From the NCBI GenBank assembly GCA_948468535.1, contig CAOKIL010000010.1, forward strand, positions 1 through 33,306: a stretch of 33,306 nucleotides of DNA, given 5' to 3'. This document shows, in pieces, positions 7,060-17,442 of this stretch. Below the pieces are notes generated by a model that made no database searches, had not been told where the DNA came from, and saw nothing but the letters and a program-made list of their open reading frames with translations. The translations under genes and the position numbers were made by a program. The DNA is from an uncultured Eubacteriales bacterium (GTDB lineage: Bacteria > Bacillota > Clostridia > Monoglobales > Monoglobaceae). Position 1 is the stretch's first letter, and each line of letters opens with the position of its first letter.

Positions 7060-10000
7060 TTATTTTAAATTCTCAATAATCATTTCAAATACTGCCGCCG
7101 CTTGTGCGCGTGTTGTATTTGAAAGCGGTCTAAAGGTATTATCGTCATTACCGAGCATAATATCGCTCTGCATATTCCATATTACAGCTTCCTTTGCATA
7201 ATCTGAAACATCGTCATTATCAGCATAAGATAATTCGCCGTAGGCTTCTGTATTGTACGCTTTAAATTTAGCATATCTATATACAATAGCCGCCATTTGT
7301 TCACGTGTTATATTTTCCTCCGGCGCAAATTCCTCTGCGGAATATCCCTCGACAATTCCGTTAAGTCTTGCCCAATATACCGCGTTGCCATACCAACTAT
7401 CAGCGTCCACATCTGCAAACGGGTATCCCAATATCTCGTCTGATATATCCGGCTCGTTTTCCATTCTGTAAAGAACAGTTACAAACATCGCTCTTGTAAT
7501 ATCCGTTTCGGGCGCAAATTCCGCATTGCTGACACCGACCATCAGACCGTTTTCAAAAGCATATTTAACGGAACTATAATACCACGCGTTTTCGGGAACA
7601 TCTGTAAACCAATTATCGGTTTCTAACGGTTTATCCGCTTCTGTTGGAACAGGTGTTTCCGTTGGCTTCGGAGTTGATTTTATTGACGAACCGCCGCCAC
7701 CGCTGCCGTGTTTTGTATTTGATTTTGCTACTTCAACATCTAATTCCTTTGTTTTAATCAGACAGGACGGAAGTGTATTATATCTGTCAATCGCTTGCAT
7801 ATAATCGCTATCGTTTGTTGTATATGCGGCAATATTAGGATACATATTTACTTTAACTTTCGCATTACCCGCTTTCTCTGCGGTGATTACGCCGTTTGTA
7901 ACAGATACAATATCCTCATTATCAGATACTATATTTAAGTTTGGATAGTTTACTTTGTCCCCGCTGTTTATACTGCTTTCAAGCAATAGTAAATCGCCTG
8001 CCGACATCTGAATTTTATCCGTATAACTTTTGCCGTTTTCATCTGTAATTGTTATTGGCTTATTCATCAAGGCTTCAATCTCTATATCTGCGCTTCGGAT
8101 AATTGAATAATCCTCAATACTTCCGTTTGTGTATATTCTGACACTTGCGGTTTCTGTAATGGTAGTTTCGGTTCTGCTTTCCTCAAACGCTTCTTCAGGA
8201 ATATCCGCATTAAAGGTTATGCTTGCCGTATCGCCTGAAACAAGGTCAAATTCATCGCTTTTCATCACATTTCCGTTACAGTTAATATATATTTGTTCGC
8301 CCTTTGCGTTTTCGCTTCCGCTATTTTTCACTGATACGGTAAATTGCGCTGTGTTTCTGTCAAGCATTTTGTGAGAAATATCGGTAATTTCAATTAAACT
8401 GTCATAATCGAGCGTTTCGGTTACGCTATCATATTCCAATCCGCCGTGGTCTATCGCCGCGACAAGCGAAACTCCGTCAAGCTCATCAGGAACATTCCAT
8501 TCGAGAGTTTGCGTTATGCTGCCGCCGCCTGATATTTCATCAATTAAAATATCGTCAATAAGAGATTTTTCTCCATCCTTTATCATAAAAAGTGATAAAG
8601 GAACATCAGACATTGTTAAAAGCGACTCATTTTTAACCGTAATATTTATCGGCATATCTTCGCGTCCTGCTGTAATATCCTCCGTATTGTCAATGCTTAC
8701 GGTATATCTTTCCACATTAAAGTCAAAATCTGCGCTGACTAACTCTCTGTTGTCCGTATTTTCAACGGGTATCATTTCACCTGAAACATCTGTTATTTCC
8801 GACATACCTTTGAGATATATACACCGAAGCACTCCGTTTCCGACCATTACGCAATCAATGTCGCTGTAATTTGCTCCTTTTTCATCTGTCATTTGAACAG
8901 GCTGTGTCCATTTGCTCGCATATAGTTTTTCAATAATCGGGTCACCTGCATTAACAATGCCGACCTCTCCGTTTATATCAGGAGTTACAGACCAGTCAAC
9001 CGCATTTCCGTTATCATCAACAGACGGATATGTTTGGGGGGTTCCGTTTTCGTAAACATACGGATAGTTAAACGGCTCAAAGGTTTCCATTGCCATATAC
9101 ATCTGACGCTCTGTATAATAGTTTTCAGGTTCGGTTGCCGCGTCGCTGTTACGGTCAATTCCATCTTTGAAGCTGACGCCGTTTTCCGTCCAAGTCAAAT
9201 ATACATTACTGTCATCTGAATTTACAATAAATTCAGTATAAGGGTTATTCTCTTTTGCTTCTATAATTGTCTTTTCACCCGAATAGACCGGATAATGCTT
9301 ATTTATAAGCATTACATCTGTTCCGTCCTTGTCGGTTGTTTCAATTATGTTATCTAAAATCCTGCTTATGCTTTGTTCCGCAATATTACCGTTTGAGATA
9401 TAATAAAGTGTTACTCCGTCCGGCGTATTCGCAAGCTCCAAATAGCTTTGGTTATATGCGTCATTTGTAAGGCGCATTGCCGGATAGAATTTCTCATTCT
9501 CAAAGTCATAAAGCTGTAAGAATATATCTCTGTCATCTATGGTTTCTGTACGCTTGTCTAAATCGACAAGGTATGCCGACACGGCATATTTGCCGCAGTT
9601 TATTGTTTCGTGTTCAATTACCTTCGGGTCGCTTGAAAGAGCTGCTATTGAAATTTCACTGCTTTGAGGCTCTCTCAGCCAAAGACCCGCGTATTGCGAC
9701 ATTTCTTCATCGTCTTTGGATATAACAATGCTGTCGTCTACCGTTACATAATGTGATAAATCAACAAAACCCTGTCCGTACCAGTTTTCCTCAAACACCG
9801 TAATATCATCGTCCGACATTGCGCTTATTAAATTTTGCGACGCTTGATTTGAATATGTATCCACCCATTTATCCGTTTCAAAATCATAGAAACGATATGC
9901 TACAGTTGAATATGCGTCAAGTAAATCTCCAACGGTAAGCTCACTGTCTGTCTGCTTATAATCCGTTTTTACATATGTAACCAAAAGCTGTTTTCTGCCG

Positions 10001-13000
10001 TCCGGTCCGACATAGTAAGAAGCGGAAGCAAAATCGTCCGCTGTGTTATCCGCAGCGGTTGTATGCGTTACATACTGCGGCGCTGATAAAGTCTTCGATT
10101 CTTTATCAAAGAACACCGCTTTTATATCACGGCTGTTAAGACGCGCGGTAAAGTCATTGCTGTCTGCATTACCCTCGCTTGACCAAGTTATGAGAAGCTT
10201 GTCGCCCAAATCCTCAATTTGCGGAGTATCGTCATTTGTTCCGTCATTATCTACATTTTGCGGATTAGACCACCTTCCGTTTTCATAAATAGTATATTTC
10301 AGATTTATTCCGCTTGCGTCACTGTCAAGGAATATCATAATCTGCTTTGAATCAGCTCCGTTATATTCATCTCCGCCATCAATAGTAAATATTTGCGGAT
10401 ATGCGTGAGGATATGCGCCGGTCATCAGAGTGTTTTCATTATATGTGTCTGTTCCTGTGGAGAACAGGGCAATATCACCGCCGCCATTCCATTCTCCTCG
10501 ATTTTCAAGGTACAGCTTTTCGTCTGTGTCATTTTCGGTAATCACATCATATCTGTAATCACCGTCAACCGACATAAGCTTTGAAAGCGTTCCGCTGTTA
10601 ATGCTAAACATATCGTATTTCTTATTTGCTATAAGCCAGCGTTTTTTAACCAATCCGCCGAGAATTTCAAGCAGTAGGTCGGCTGTCAAGGTAACATTTC
10701 CGGCGCCGTCGCCTGCTGTTGTAAATATCATATCAAAATCAGCCGCGCCGTTTAGGGAAACAGACGCTATTTTATCGCTTAGAAGCGATGCACCGACGGT
10801 AAGCGTAACTTTAGGTCTTATCATCAGCTTTCCGTAAATGCTTAATTGTCTGTTTACATCTGAATTGCCGAGTTTTGTCAGGTCAATCGTTCCTGCTTCG
10901 TCCATATATAAATAATTCGGTTCAGCAGGATTTTGATAGTACGGCTCAATAGCGAGCATTGCCGTTATATCGCCGCTTAATTCTCCCTTGACGAATATTA
11001 CAATTCCGATAGGCGTTGTATATTCATATTTTGCGCTTGCATTGCCTGTTACAACACCCGTTACAACAAAATCCTTGAAGTAGTAGCGGTTTTCATCTAC
11101 GTCATAACCCATTAAAAGTTCAAGAGCAACGCTTAAATTAACCTTTAAGTCTGCCGTAACCTTGCTGCTCTTTTCATTTTCCTTATCCTTTTTGTCAACC
11201 GCGTCTTTGGCTGTGTCGGCAGCTTCATTCTTGATTTTGTCGTCCTTTGCCTTTTCTGCGGCGGTTTTTTCGTTATCGGGCTTGTCGGAGGCTTCCTCTA
11301 ATTTCTGTGCGCCCTCTTTTACAGCTTCCGCCGCTGTTTTAGGCGCTTCGCTGCTTTCAGGGTCTTTCTTATCCTTATCTTTATTGTCTTTTTTCTTGCT
11401 GCTGTCATAGGATTTCTTAAAATCCTTATTCCAGCCGAAACTGATAGTTCTGTCATTTTCGGTTGTTTCAACATTCAGCTTGCTTTCAACCGTATCGGAC
11501 AGCTTGTTGTCAAGCGCGTCCATTTTTGCGTTAAGTCCCAAATCAAACGCCATATCAACGTCGCCTATAAATTCAAGCGTTGGATTTAACGGTGATTTAA
11601 AGGAGTTTACAATATTTATAACCGACAGCTTTGGTTTATATGTAAAGCCTATGTTGTGCTTTATATAACCTACATCATATTGGTCATACACCCGTATTGT
11701 GAGATAATCGCCTGCCGCAACGGCTTCTGTTGCCGGATTAAAGCTGTAATTATATGCGTCGGGATTGCTTTTGTTCTGTTCCAAAAGCACAGGGTCTTTA
11801 ATCTCATATACACCGTTTTCCTCGTTATATATTGCCGTATATGTTTTTTTGAGCATACCGTCCGAGCTGTGGCGTTCAACCTCAACCTTGCCGACCGCCG
11901 CGGTTGTCGGTAAAAGCTCATCTATCTCAAAAGTGTATAAATGGCGCTTATCCTCATTTGAAATCGCCGAATTTGAAATGCCGTTTAAATCCCCGCCCTC
12001 GGTGCGATAGGCATTGAAATTCTTTACATTAAAGGTATTATACTCGTCAACAACAAAATCAGTTGCCGCGCGGTTTACCGTTACATCTCCCGTATAGCTT
12101 CTGCCGCCGTAAGCAAGCGTTGCCGTATAGGTTTCGCCTGCGTCAAAATCGCTTGCTTCAATTCGCCATTCGCCGTCTGCGTTTGTTGTAACCGTATGAC
12201 CGCCCGCCGTAATACTTGCGTTCGCTATCGGCTGTGACTTTTTGTTTGGCTTAGGTCTTGAATTTTCAATTACGGAACAGGCGTCAATTGATACTTTTCC
12301 CGTAAGCACATTCTTAAAATCTGTGTCTTTCGTGGATTTTGGCACAATATTAAAATACACTATCGGACTGCCCATAACATTCGGCGCAAAATTGAATATA
12401 TCGCCGGCATACACGTCTTTATTTATGCTGTTGTAGCTATTTCCGAGCGCCTTTATTTCCGCCGCTTCCAAAATTCCATTACGGTCAATATCACCCGTAA
12501 AATCCTGCCATTGGAATTTATATCCTGTATTGCCTTGGTCGTTCATACCGCCTGCAAACTGATATATTTTTCCTGTTCTGAAAGGCGATACCTTAATTTC
12601 ATCACCCCTCAAAAGTCCGTTTGCGTCAGTATTTTTATATTTTGCAACTTGACCGCTGCCGTTTTCGTCCATATATGCAACATAGCCCTGCTGCTGTGCG
12701 TCCTTGCTGTTTGCTTTCGGATTTACCGCAACGGATATTTCAGGTTTTTGATATAACGCTTCAAGCGAATTATCCGTTTTCAGCGGTGAAAAGAGGTAAT
12801 TGCCCGGTGTTGACGCGTCTGCATTTTCAACAGTTTTTGTCCAATCGCTGTATTTATTGTATATCGGCGACCACGATTTATATACATTATGCGCGTCAGA
12901 CAGCTTTTCGCTATACAAATCGCGTTCGGTTTGAGTTAAAGTTACTTTCTGAGCATATCTGTTTCCGTGCGCGTAGTTAAATCCGCTTACAGCATAATCG

Positions 13001-15192
13001 CCTTTTCCCGCGATGTTAATTTGAATTTTATCAAGCACACCTGTCTTTATTGTTTCCTCATTTTTGAATGTGCCTGTTGCAAACTGTGACTTGCTTGTAT
13101 CAATTTTAATTGTTGTATATGCCATCTTTTGTTTATATACGGGATATATACGGTAACAGGTAAAGTCCTCGCCGTTTCTTTTGTCTGTCAGCTGTGCCGT
13201 ACTGCCTATTGCTTTGCCGTCTACGTCCTTTAGTTTGCCCGTATATAAGTCTTTTATGGAGAAGGAATCACCCTTGTAATAGAAAAATTTATTTGTCGAG
13301 CCTGCCTTTGTTTCAAATTTTATTCCCCACAAATATGTATTGTCTTTTTCCGTCCTGTTTGTTTCCTCAAAGCTAACGATATCATTATTATAAAAAAACT
13401 TTGATGTGGTTGATGCGTTTTCGCCCTTAAATTTAATCTTACCTGCAAGAAATGCGTTGCCGTCATTGCTTGATGAAGTCGGTGAGGTATAAATCTTCTT
13501 TTGTATCAGAGCGTCGTCATCATACATACCAATCTGAATTTCAATAGGAAGATAATGCAGTTCTACATCCTTTTTGAACAGCCCCATTGCTTCATGGCAC
13601 TTTCCGGATACATACGTTCCGTATGTGATACTGCCGGTTTTTCTGTTAGAATCATTCAAAGTGATAACATCGGTTGTGTCATATTTATGATAGTGATTAA
13701 TTTTATTATCCCATCCGATATTAACATAATTCCACATATCATGATAATAGCCCTTGCTTCCATGCCAGCCGAACAGCCACCATGTATCATCATACCATGT
13801 TCCTTCATAGAATTCTTTAGATGTTATGCCAAGTTTTCCTACCATTGAAAGGTCAAGATTTAATTTGATATATGAATTCTGATTACACGAACTGATTGGA
13901 ATATACCAATAACTGTTGTCTCCCCCCCATGTTCCGTAACTTCCGTTATTAGATATAATCTTTGGAGTAACTTTTTCTTTCCTACTCCATATATTATCGT
14001 TTGCCGCCATAAGCTGAATATCATCAGACATAAGCTGCACGGAATTATTTTCGGTGTCCGCAACAACATCATCACCGTTTTCCTTTTCGCCGATTATGCT
14101 GCCGTGTTCAATGTTAACGACAGCTACCTCGTTACTGTCATCAATATATACCTTAAAAGATACATCGTCTATGGCAGGGTGTTTTTTAATTGGAATTTCA
14201 ATTCTCTTATATTCCTGTCCCGGTACAAAAGCGATTTCCGTTGAAAACCCATCATAATATGTTCCCTCTGCGGCTGTATATTCAGCAGATGAAACAGTGA
14301 CAGTACCATAACGATACAGTCCTGTTTTACGTTCAATTATAAGCTCGGCTTTGTCGCTGTTTTCATCAACTGTAACAGAATTTTCAGAAAAACCAAAAGT
14401 AATGTTTTCTGCTTCCTCATTGTCCTTTATATTCATAAACCCCGTAGGATTTTCGGAAACCGCCCCGTTTTCAGTGTGAGAAAGTACAAAAAGCACTTGT
14501 TCCTCATCCTCTGAAATTTTATCGTCTATTGTTTTGAATTTAAGCTTTTTAATGTATTCGCCGGGCTCAAATTCAAGAGTATATTCCACGCCCTCAAGCT
14601 CGTCATACATTTCTCCATAGGCTTCGGAAAGCATTTCTGTGGTTTCCTCATCGGCTTCGCGCCAATTAGTATAGTCTGACTCCGCGCCTGTTAAGGCTGT
14701 CCTTGCACTCTGCAAGTCCATACCCGTGGTTTTGTTTTCGTTGACGTCAATTTCTTCGCCGTCAACATCTGTAAGCTCAACCTCGCTGTTATCATCTGCA
14801 GCTGTTTCATCATATATGAGCGTCTGCGCTTCGGGGTTTTCAGGTAATGTTTTGTCAAAGATTATGCCCGGAACTTCGAGAGTATAATCCTCGCCGTATT
14901 TTGCGGTCATATCTATCGCCTTAAAGACGACGCTTGCCGCTTCGTCCGTATTGCCGCGGCGAACAATAGCAAATTCTGCTTCAGTTACATCTTCGTTTGT
15001 TTCCATTCTTGGTGTGAGGAAATCAAACATACCCTGCGGATATTGTTCCTCATCAACCGACGCTAAAAGCGTTTGCTTAATTGCCGCGTCCGACGCTGTT
15101 TCGCTGTCGGCAAAGACTGTCGCGGGCAATAACTGTATTAGCATACTGACCGCTAATGCAGCACTTAGTAATTGTGTAATCTTTCGTTTCAT
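7060..15192 (-). CDS. Giant S-layer-anchored surface protein (2710 aa)
   Basis: A signal peptide (MKRKITQLLSAALAVSML, cleavage near A28, TVFA-DSE) sends it out of the cell. Two Calx-beta-like repeats follow at about 60-250 and 258-357. Later comes a calcium-loop-like DRNGILEAAE near 900, a carboxypeptidase-regulatory-like domain near 986-1044, and a very Lys/Asp/Glu-rich low-complexity stretch at about 1262-1345. A region with beta-propeller-like repeats lies at 1600-1765, CARDB-like domains at about 2164-2330, and a Big_2-like Ig domain at about 2377-2447. A Gly/Pro-rich linker (GSGGGGSS, PKPTETPVP) leads to three SLH domains (about 2525-2705; WFTDVPENAWYY, YPFADVDADSWY, YADNDDVSDYAK). SLH domains bind cell-wall polymers, so it is displayed on the surface, probably as an adhesin or sensor. 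GGAGGG precedes the ATG. The frame is intact throughout. Confidence 0.9.
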   Translation of the reverse strand: MKRKITQLLSAALAVSMLIQLLPATVFADSETASDAAIKQTLLASVDEEQYPQGMFDFLTPRMETNEDVTEAEFAIVRRGNTDEAASVVFKAIDMTAKYGEDYTLEVPGIIFDKTLPENPEAQTLIYDETAADDNSEVELTDVDGEEIDVNENKTTGMDLQSARTALTGAESDYTNWREADEETTEMLSEAYGEMYDELEGVEYTLEFEPGEYIKKLKFKTIDDKISEDEEQVLFVLSHTENGAVSENPTGFMNIKDNEEAENITFGFSENSVTVDENSDKAELIIERKTGLYRYGTVTVSSAEYTAAEGTYYDGFSTEIAFVPGQEYKRIEIPIKKHPAIDDVSFKVYIDDSNEVAVVNIEHGSIIGEKENGDDVVADTENNSVQLMSDDIQLMAANDNIWSRKEKVTPKIISNNGSYGTWGGDNSYWYIPISSCNQNSYIKLNLDLSMVGKLGITSKEFYEGTWYDDTWWLFGWHGSKGYYHDMWNYVNIGWDNKINHYHKYDTTDVITLNDSNRKTGSITYGTYVSGKCHEAMGLFKKDVELHYLPIEIQIGMYDDDALIQKKIYTSPTSSSNDGNAFLAGKIKFKGENASTTSKFFYNNDIVSFEETNRTEKDNTYLWGIKFETKAGSTNKFFYYKGDSFSIKDLYTGKLKDVDGKAIGSTAQLTDKRNGEDFTCYRIYPVYKQKMAYTTIKIDTSKSQFATGTFKNEETIKTGVLDKIQINIAGKGDYAVSGFNYAHGNRYAQKVTLTQTERDLYSEKLSDAHNVYKSWSPIYNKYSDWTKTVENADASTPGNYLFSPLKTDNSLEALYQKPEISVAVNPKANSKDAQQQGYVAYMDENGSGQVAKYKNTDANGLLRGDEIKVSPFRTGKIYQFAGGMNDQGNTGYKFQWQDFTGDIDRNGILEAAEIKALGNSYNSINKDVYAGDIFNFAPNVMGSPIVYFNIVPKSTKDTDFKNVLTGKVSIDACSVIENSRPKPNKKSQPIANASITAGGHTVTTNADGEWRIEASDFDAGETYTATLAYGGRSYTGDVTVNRAATDFVVDEYNTFNVKNFNAYRTEGGDLNGISNSAISNEDKRHLYTFEIDELLPTTAAVGKVEVERHSSDGMLKKTYTAIYNEENGVYEIKDPVLLEQNKSNPDAYNYSFNPATEAVAAGDYLTIRVYDQYDVGYIKHNIGFTYKPKLSVINIVNSFKSPLNPTLEFIGDVDMAFDLGLNAKMDALDNKLSDTVESKLNVETTENDRTISFGWNKDFKKSYDSSKKKDNKDKDKKDPESSEAPKTAAEAVKEGAQKLEEASDKPDNEKTAAEKAKDDKIKNEAADTAKDAVDKKDKENEKSSKVTADLKVNLSVALELLMGYDVDENRYYFKDFVVTGVVTGNASAKYEYTTPIGIVIFVKGELSGDITAMLAIEPYYQNPAEPNYLYMDEAGTIDLTKLGNSDVNRQLSIYGKLMIRPKVTLTVGASLLSDKIASVSLNGAADFDMIFTTAGDGAGNVTLTADLLLEILGGLVKKRWLIANKKYDMFSINSGTLSKLMSVDGDYRYDVITENDTDEKLYLENRGEWNGGGDIALFSTGTDTYNENTLMTGAYPHAYPQIFTIDGGDEYNGADSKQIMIFLDSDASGINLKYTIYENGRWSNPQNVDNDGTNDDTPQIEDLGDKLLITWSSEGNADSNDFTARLNSRDIKAVFFDKESKTLSAPQYVTHTTAADNTADDFASASYYVGPDGRKQLLVTYVKTDYKQTDSELTVGDLLDAYSTVAYRFYDFETDKWVDTYSNQASQNLISAMSDDDITVFEENWYGQGFVDLSHYVTVDDSIVISKDDEEMSQYAGLWLREPQSSEISIAALSSDPKVIEHETINCGKYAVSAYLVDLDKRTETIDDRDIFLQLYDFENEKFYPAMRLTNDAYNQSYLELANTPDGVTLYYISNGNIAEQSISRILDNIIETTDKDGTDVMLINKHYPVYSGEKTIIEAKENNPYTEFIVNSDDSNVYLTWTENGVSFKDGIDRNSDAATEPENYYTERQMYMAMETFEPFNYPYVYENGTPQTYPSVDDNGNAVDWSVTPDINGEVGIVNAGDPIIEKLYASKWTQPVQMTDEKGANYSDIDCVMVGNGVLRCIYLKGMSEITDVSGEMIPVENTDNRELVSADFDFNVERYTVSIDNTEDITAGREDMPINITVKNESLLTMSDVPLSLFMIKDGEKSLIDDILIDEISGGGSITQTLEWNVPDELDGVSLVAAIDHGGLEYDSVTETLDYDSLIEITDISHKMLDRNTAQFTVSVKNSGSENAKGEQIYINCNGNVMKSDEFDLVSGDTASITFNADIPEEAFEESRTETTITETASVRIYTNGSIEDYSIIRSADIEIEALMNKPITITDENGKSYTDKIQMSAGDLLLLESSINSGDKVNYPNLNIVSDNEDIVSVTNGVITAEKAGNAKVKVNMYPNIAAYTTNDSDYMQAIDRYNTLPSCLIKTKELDVEVAKSNTKHGSGGGGSSIKSTPKPTETPVPTEADKPLETDNWFTDVPENAWYYSSVKYAFENGLMVGVSNAEFAPETDITRAMFVTVLYRMENEPDISDEILGYPFADVDADSWYGNAVYWARLNGIVEGYSAEEFAPEENITREQMAAIVYRYAKFKAYNTEAYGELSYADNDDVSDYAKEAVIWNMQSDIMLGNDDNTFRPLSNTTRAQAAAVFEMIIENLK

Positions 15193-15451
15193 TTTGGAAA
15201 TCCCTCCTTTAGTTATTGGCGCGTCTTTTACATAAAAAAGTACGCAAGCACACCGAAGTCCTGCTTACGTACTAAAAAAACATAGGCAAGACTTTATTGT
15301 ATTGCAGCACAATTTATCTTACAAAAACAGCCCAATAGGGTACAATTTATTAAGCCTATGCTTTTTACTAACATAAGCCTACTGAACTGTTTTTATTCAA
15401 AAGTGCTGTAAATTTTCCATAAGGCAACGGGTAGAAACTCTATCCATTTTT
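15193..15451 (-). promoter_or_regulatory. Structured 5' leader of the giant gene, candidate attenuator
   Basis: About 250 nt of transcript separate the promoter from the giant gene. In plus coordinates the minus-strand RNA can form several stems: A, 403-408 with 305-310 of the 15,000s (CAGCAC/GTGCTG); nested B, 15387-15394 with 15323-15330 (8 bp); and C, 15354-15360 with 15281-15287 (CATAGGC/GCCTATG). C crosses A and B and so makes a pseudoknot. U7 follows stem C directly. An early hairpin GG(A)TAGA-GTT-TCTACC lies near 15431-15446. A terminator hairpin comes last. The GTTTCTACC string recalls the purine riboswitch J2/3 segment, but the rest of that fold is not visible, so I do not assign a class. 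Confidence 0.55.
15233..15273 (-). terminator. Terminator hairpin inside the giant gene's leader
   Basis: On the minus strand AGTACGTAAGCA pairs with TGCTTGCGTACT (one G-U pair) around a loop containing CTTCGG, followed by a run of T. It sits about 40 bases before the giant gene's ATG and downstream of its promoter, so it would stop transcription unless prevented. Confidence 0.7.
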
Positions 15452-15480
15452 ATTATATAATAAACGGCAGGAAATTTCAA
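15452..15480 (-). promoter_or_regulatory. Promoter of the giant SLH gene
   Basis: On the minus strand TTGAAA (15480-15475), a 17-bp spacer and TATAAT (15457-15452). This is near consensus. It lies 12 bases beyond the end of the relaxase pseudogene, so the giant gene is independently transcribed. Confidence 0.8.
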
Positions 15481-15492
15481 GAGAAATATGAT

Positions 15493-17175
15493 TTATCGCT
15501 CATATTCGTGATTTCTGTGCTTGCAGAAGATTGTTTTCTGCTGTTGCTTTCCTTGTTCTATTTGCCTGACAAGCGACTTTCTCAACGGCTTTTCTCCTAA
15601 ATCGTCATTGACAGAGGTTTGTGCTTCTGAAAATATATCATCATCAAATTTATTCTTATAGATATATTCTAATTCCTTGCGTATTTGCCGTATTCCGTCT
15701 GATTGAGTTTCCGTCCGCTCCTCCTGTACGGCTGATATATTTTCAGGCATAATATTATTTTTGATTTTAATATAATTTGATTTTTCTGTCCTGTATTCCG
15801 TCTGTAAATCAGTATTTCGAGCCTTTAATTTCTCGGCTATGTCAAGGTTATATTTGTAATTTTGCTCAACTGTGTCAACATCACTTTTGGTTTTACAACC
15901 TAATTCAAACAGCACAAATTCTTTATCAGATTTCAATTCCTTGATTTCCTTTGATAATACTTCGAGCTGTCTTGATAACTGATTTTGCTTAATAATATTT
16001 AATAGATTGCAAGCGGTTTTTTTAGCTTTGATTTTCTTATATTCTGCTGTTTTATTCTCAATGTCTGCTGATAGTTTTCTAAATTGCTTAATTAAATTCG
16101 GGATAAGCTGTTTTTCCGTTTCAACCTGTTTAATCTGCTTTTTATTAAATATGAATTTATATTTCAGCGTAATCAGATTGTTGCGGATATTCTCTAATCT
16201 TTCAGCTATTTTAGCAACGGTATTTTAAAGGCTGTTGACTAATTCTTTCAGCTTATGCAATAATAGGTTATCCTCTTTAATTTGTCTGTTCATCTCGCAG
16301 CGTTCAGAAACACCGCCACGCTTTTCTATAATACGAGCTGTAACGCCCTCGTGGATTGTAGGCTGTTCATCAATTCCGCGCTCTTTAAAGCTACGGCAGT
16401 CCACACGCTCATCAAGCTGTTTATGCTCCAATTTAAGATTGACAACATCTTCCCACGCTTTGCGCCATTTCGTGATTTGCTCCTCGCTGTTCCATTCAGC
16501 ACATATCGGATTTTGTCTGCCGTATCGTGTGCTTTTCGGATTTTTATTCGCTCGTTCAAGACCTTGCGTCATAGCTTCGGAGTGTGTCATATACACTTTC
16601 TTTTTACCCACAAAATACAGATATTGTTTTTCCCAACCGTCAGCTTGTGTCATTTTAAATTCATCAGCGGTAAAACCTTGTTCTTCATCACCGCGCTTGC
16701 AAATGTATTCCTTTTGTGTTTTTGCTTGCTACTTGCCTTTTTCATCAAGAGGGCGCATTGTCAATAAAATATGTGCGTGAGGATTGTGTCCGTCAGTATC
16801 GTGAATATTGACATCGGCGCACATACCCTTGTCAACAAAATTCTCTGTAATAAAGGTTTTAAGAATAGATTTCCGTTCATCAATTTGTAATTCAACCGGC
16901 AAGGCAACTATCAGTTCTCTTGCAAGCCGACTGTTTTTTGATTTTTCGGCAGCTTCGACAGCGTTCCATAGTTCTGCTCTGTCTTGCCATTCTGTCGGAG
17001 CGTTTGACGGTAAAAATACTTCACTGTAAATGCAACCTTGCTTACGAGTATAATCGTGTTGAACACCGTCATAATCGTTATATATTTTTGAACAGGACGC
17101 ATAAGCGGCGGCAGCGACAACTGAACGCCCTATTCCGCGTGTGATTACCTTTGCTTCAAAATGATAAATTGCCAT
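15493..17175 (-). pseudogene. MobA/MobL-family relaxase, broken by two in-frame stop codons
   Basis: The frame runs unshifted for 561 codons from MAIYHFEAKVITRG but is interrupted by TAG at 16731-16729 and TAA at 16227-16225. The first 148 residues hold the relaxase core: YHFEAK, the Tyr-containing AAAAYAS, and the metal-binding HNPHAHILLT. The TAG falls after LDEKGK, where relatives often have Trp (TGG to TAG would explain it). After the stops the frame still reads as relaxase tail (QAKTQKEYICKRG..., then a long helical coiled-coil region ending HRNHEYER). The family nicks oriT and leads strand transfer in MobQ-type mobilisation. Alternatives are readthrough of the stops or sequencing error; decay is likeliest because its neighbours are also broken. 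Confidence 0.85.
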
Positions 17176-17442
17176 TGCGATTTACTCCTTTCCGTCTGCC
17201 GAGCAGACTGTTTTTGTTTCTTTTTCTGAAAAAGAAAATAGGCGATAGCCTATATTGCTAAAAGCTATCGGGGATAGGTTTTAGCACAAATTACGACAAG
17301 GTATTGAAAATACCGTTATGTATCAATTCGCATTGATACATTGTTTTGTAATTCACAAAACTGTCGGAATTTACGGCGAATGAGCGTCAGCGAATTTGAC
17401 GCGCTCTTACGCAGAGGGCGCGACGGCTTCCGCAGGAAGTAC
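17176..17442. other. oriT-proximal region with many small hairpins
   Basis: No gene. It lies directly upstream of the relaxase. Inverted repeats include GTCTGC/GCAGAC (17194-17208), TAGGC-GATA-GCCTA near 17240, ATGTATCAAT/ATTGATACAT with a TCGC loop (17318-17341) and GTTTTGT/ACAAAAC just after it. Such arrays are usual around transfer origins and may bind the relaxase or accessory proteins. Confidence 0.6.

Noticed and set aside
11162-11410. Serine/leucine/alanine-rich plus-strand frame inside the giant gene
   Set aside because: It is the complement of the Lys/Asp/Glu-rich low-complexity coding stretch, so its openness is a by-product.
15193-15451. Purine riboswitch, because of GTTTCTACC
   Set aside because: The matching P1 and P3 halves and the loop-loop elements of the purine aptamer are not visible; one short string is not enough.
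16235-16780. Plus-strand frame of 181 codons across the relaxase
   Set aside because: The minus strand reads clearly as relaxase; the plus frame has no ribosome site and no recognisable features.
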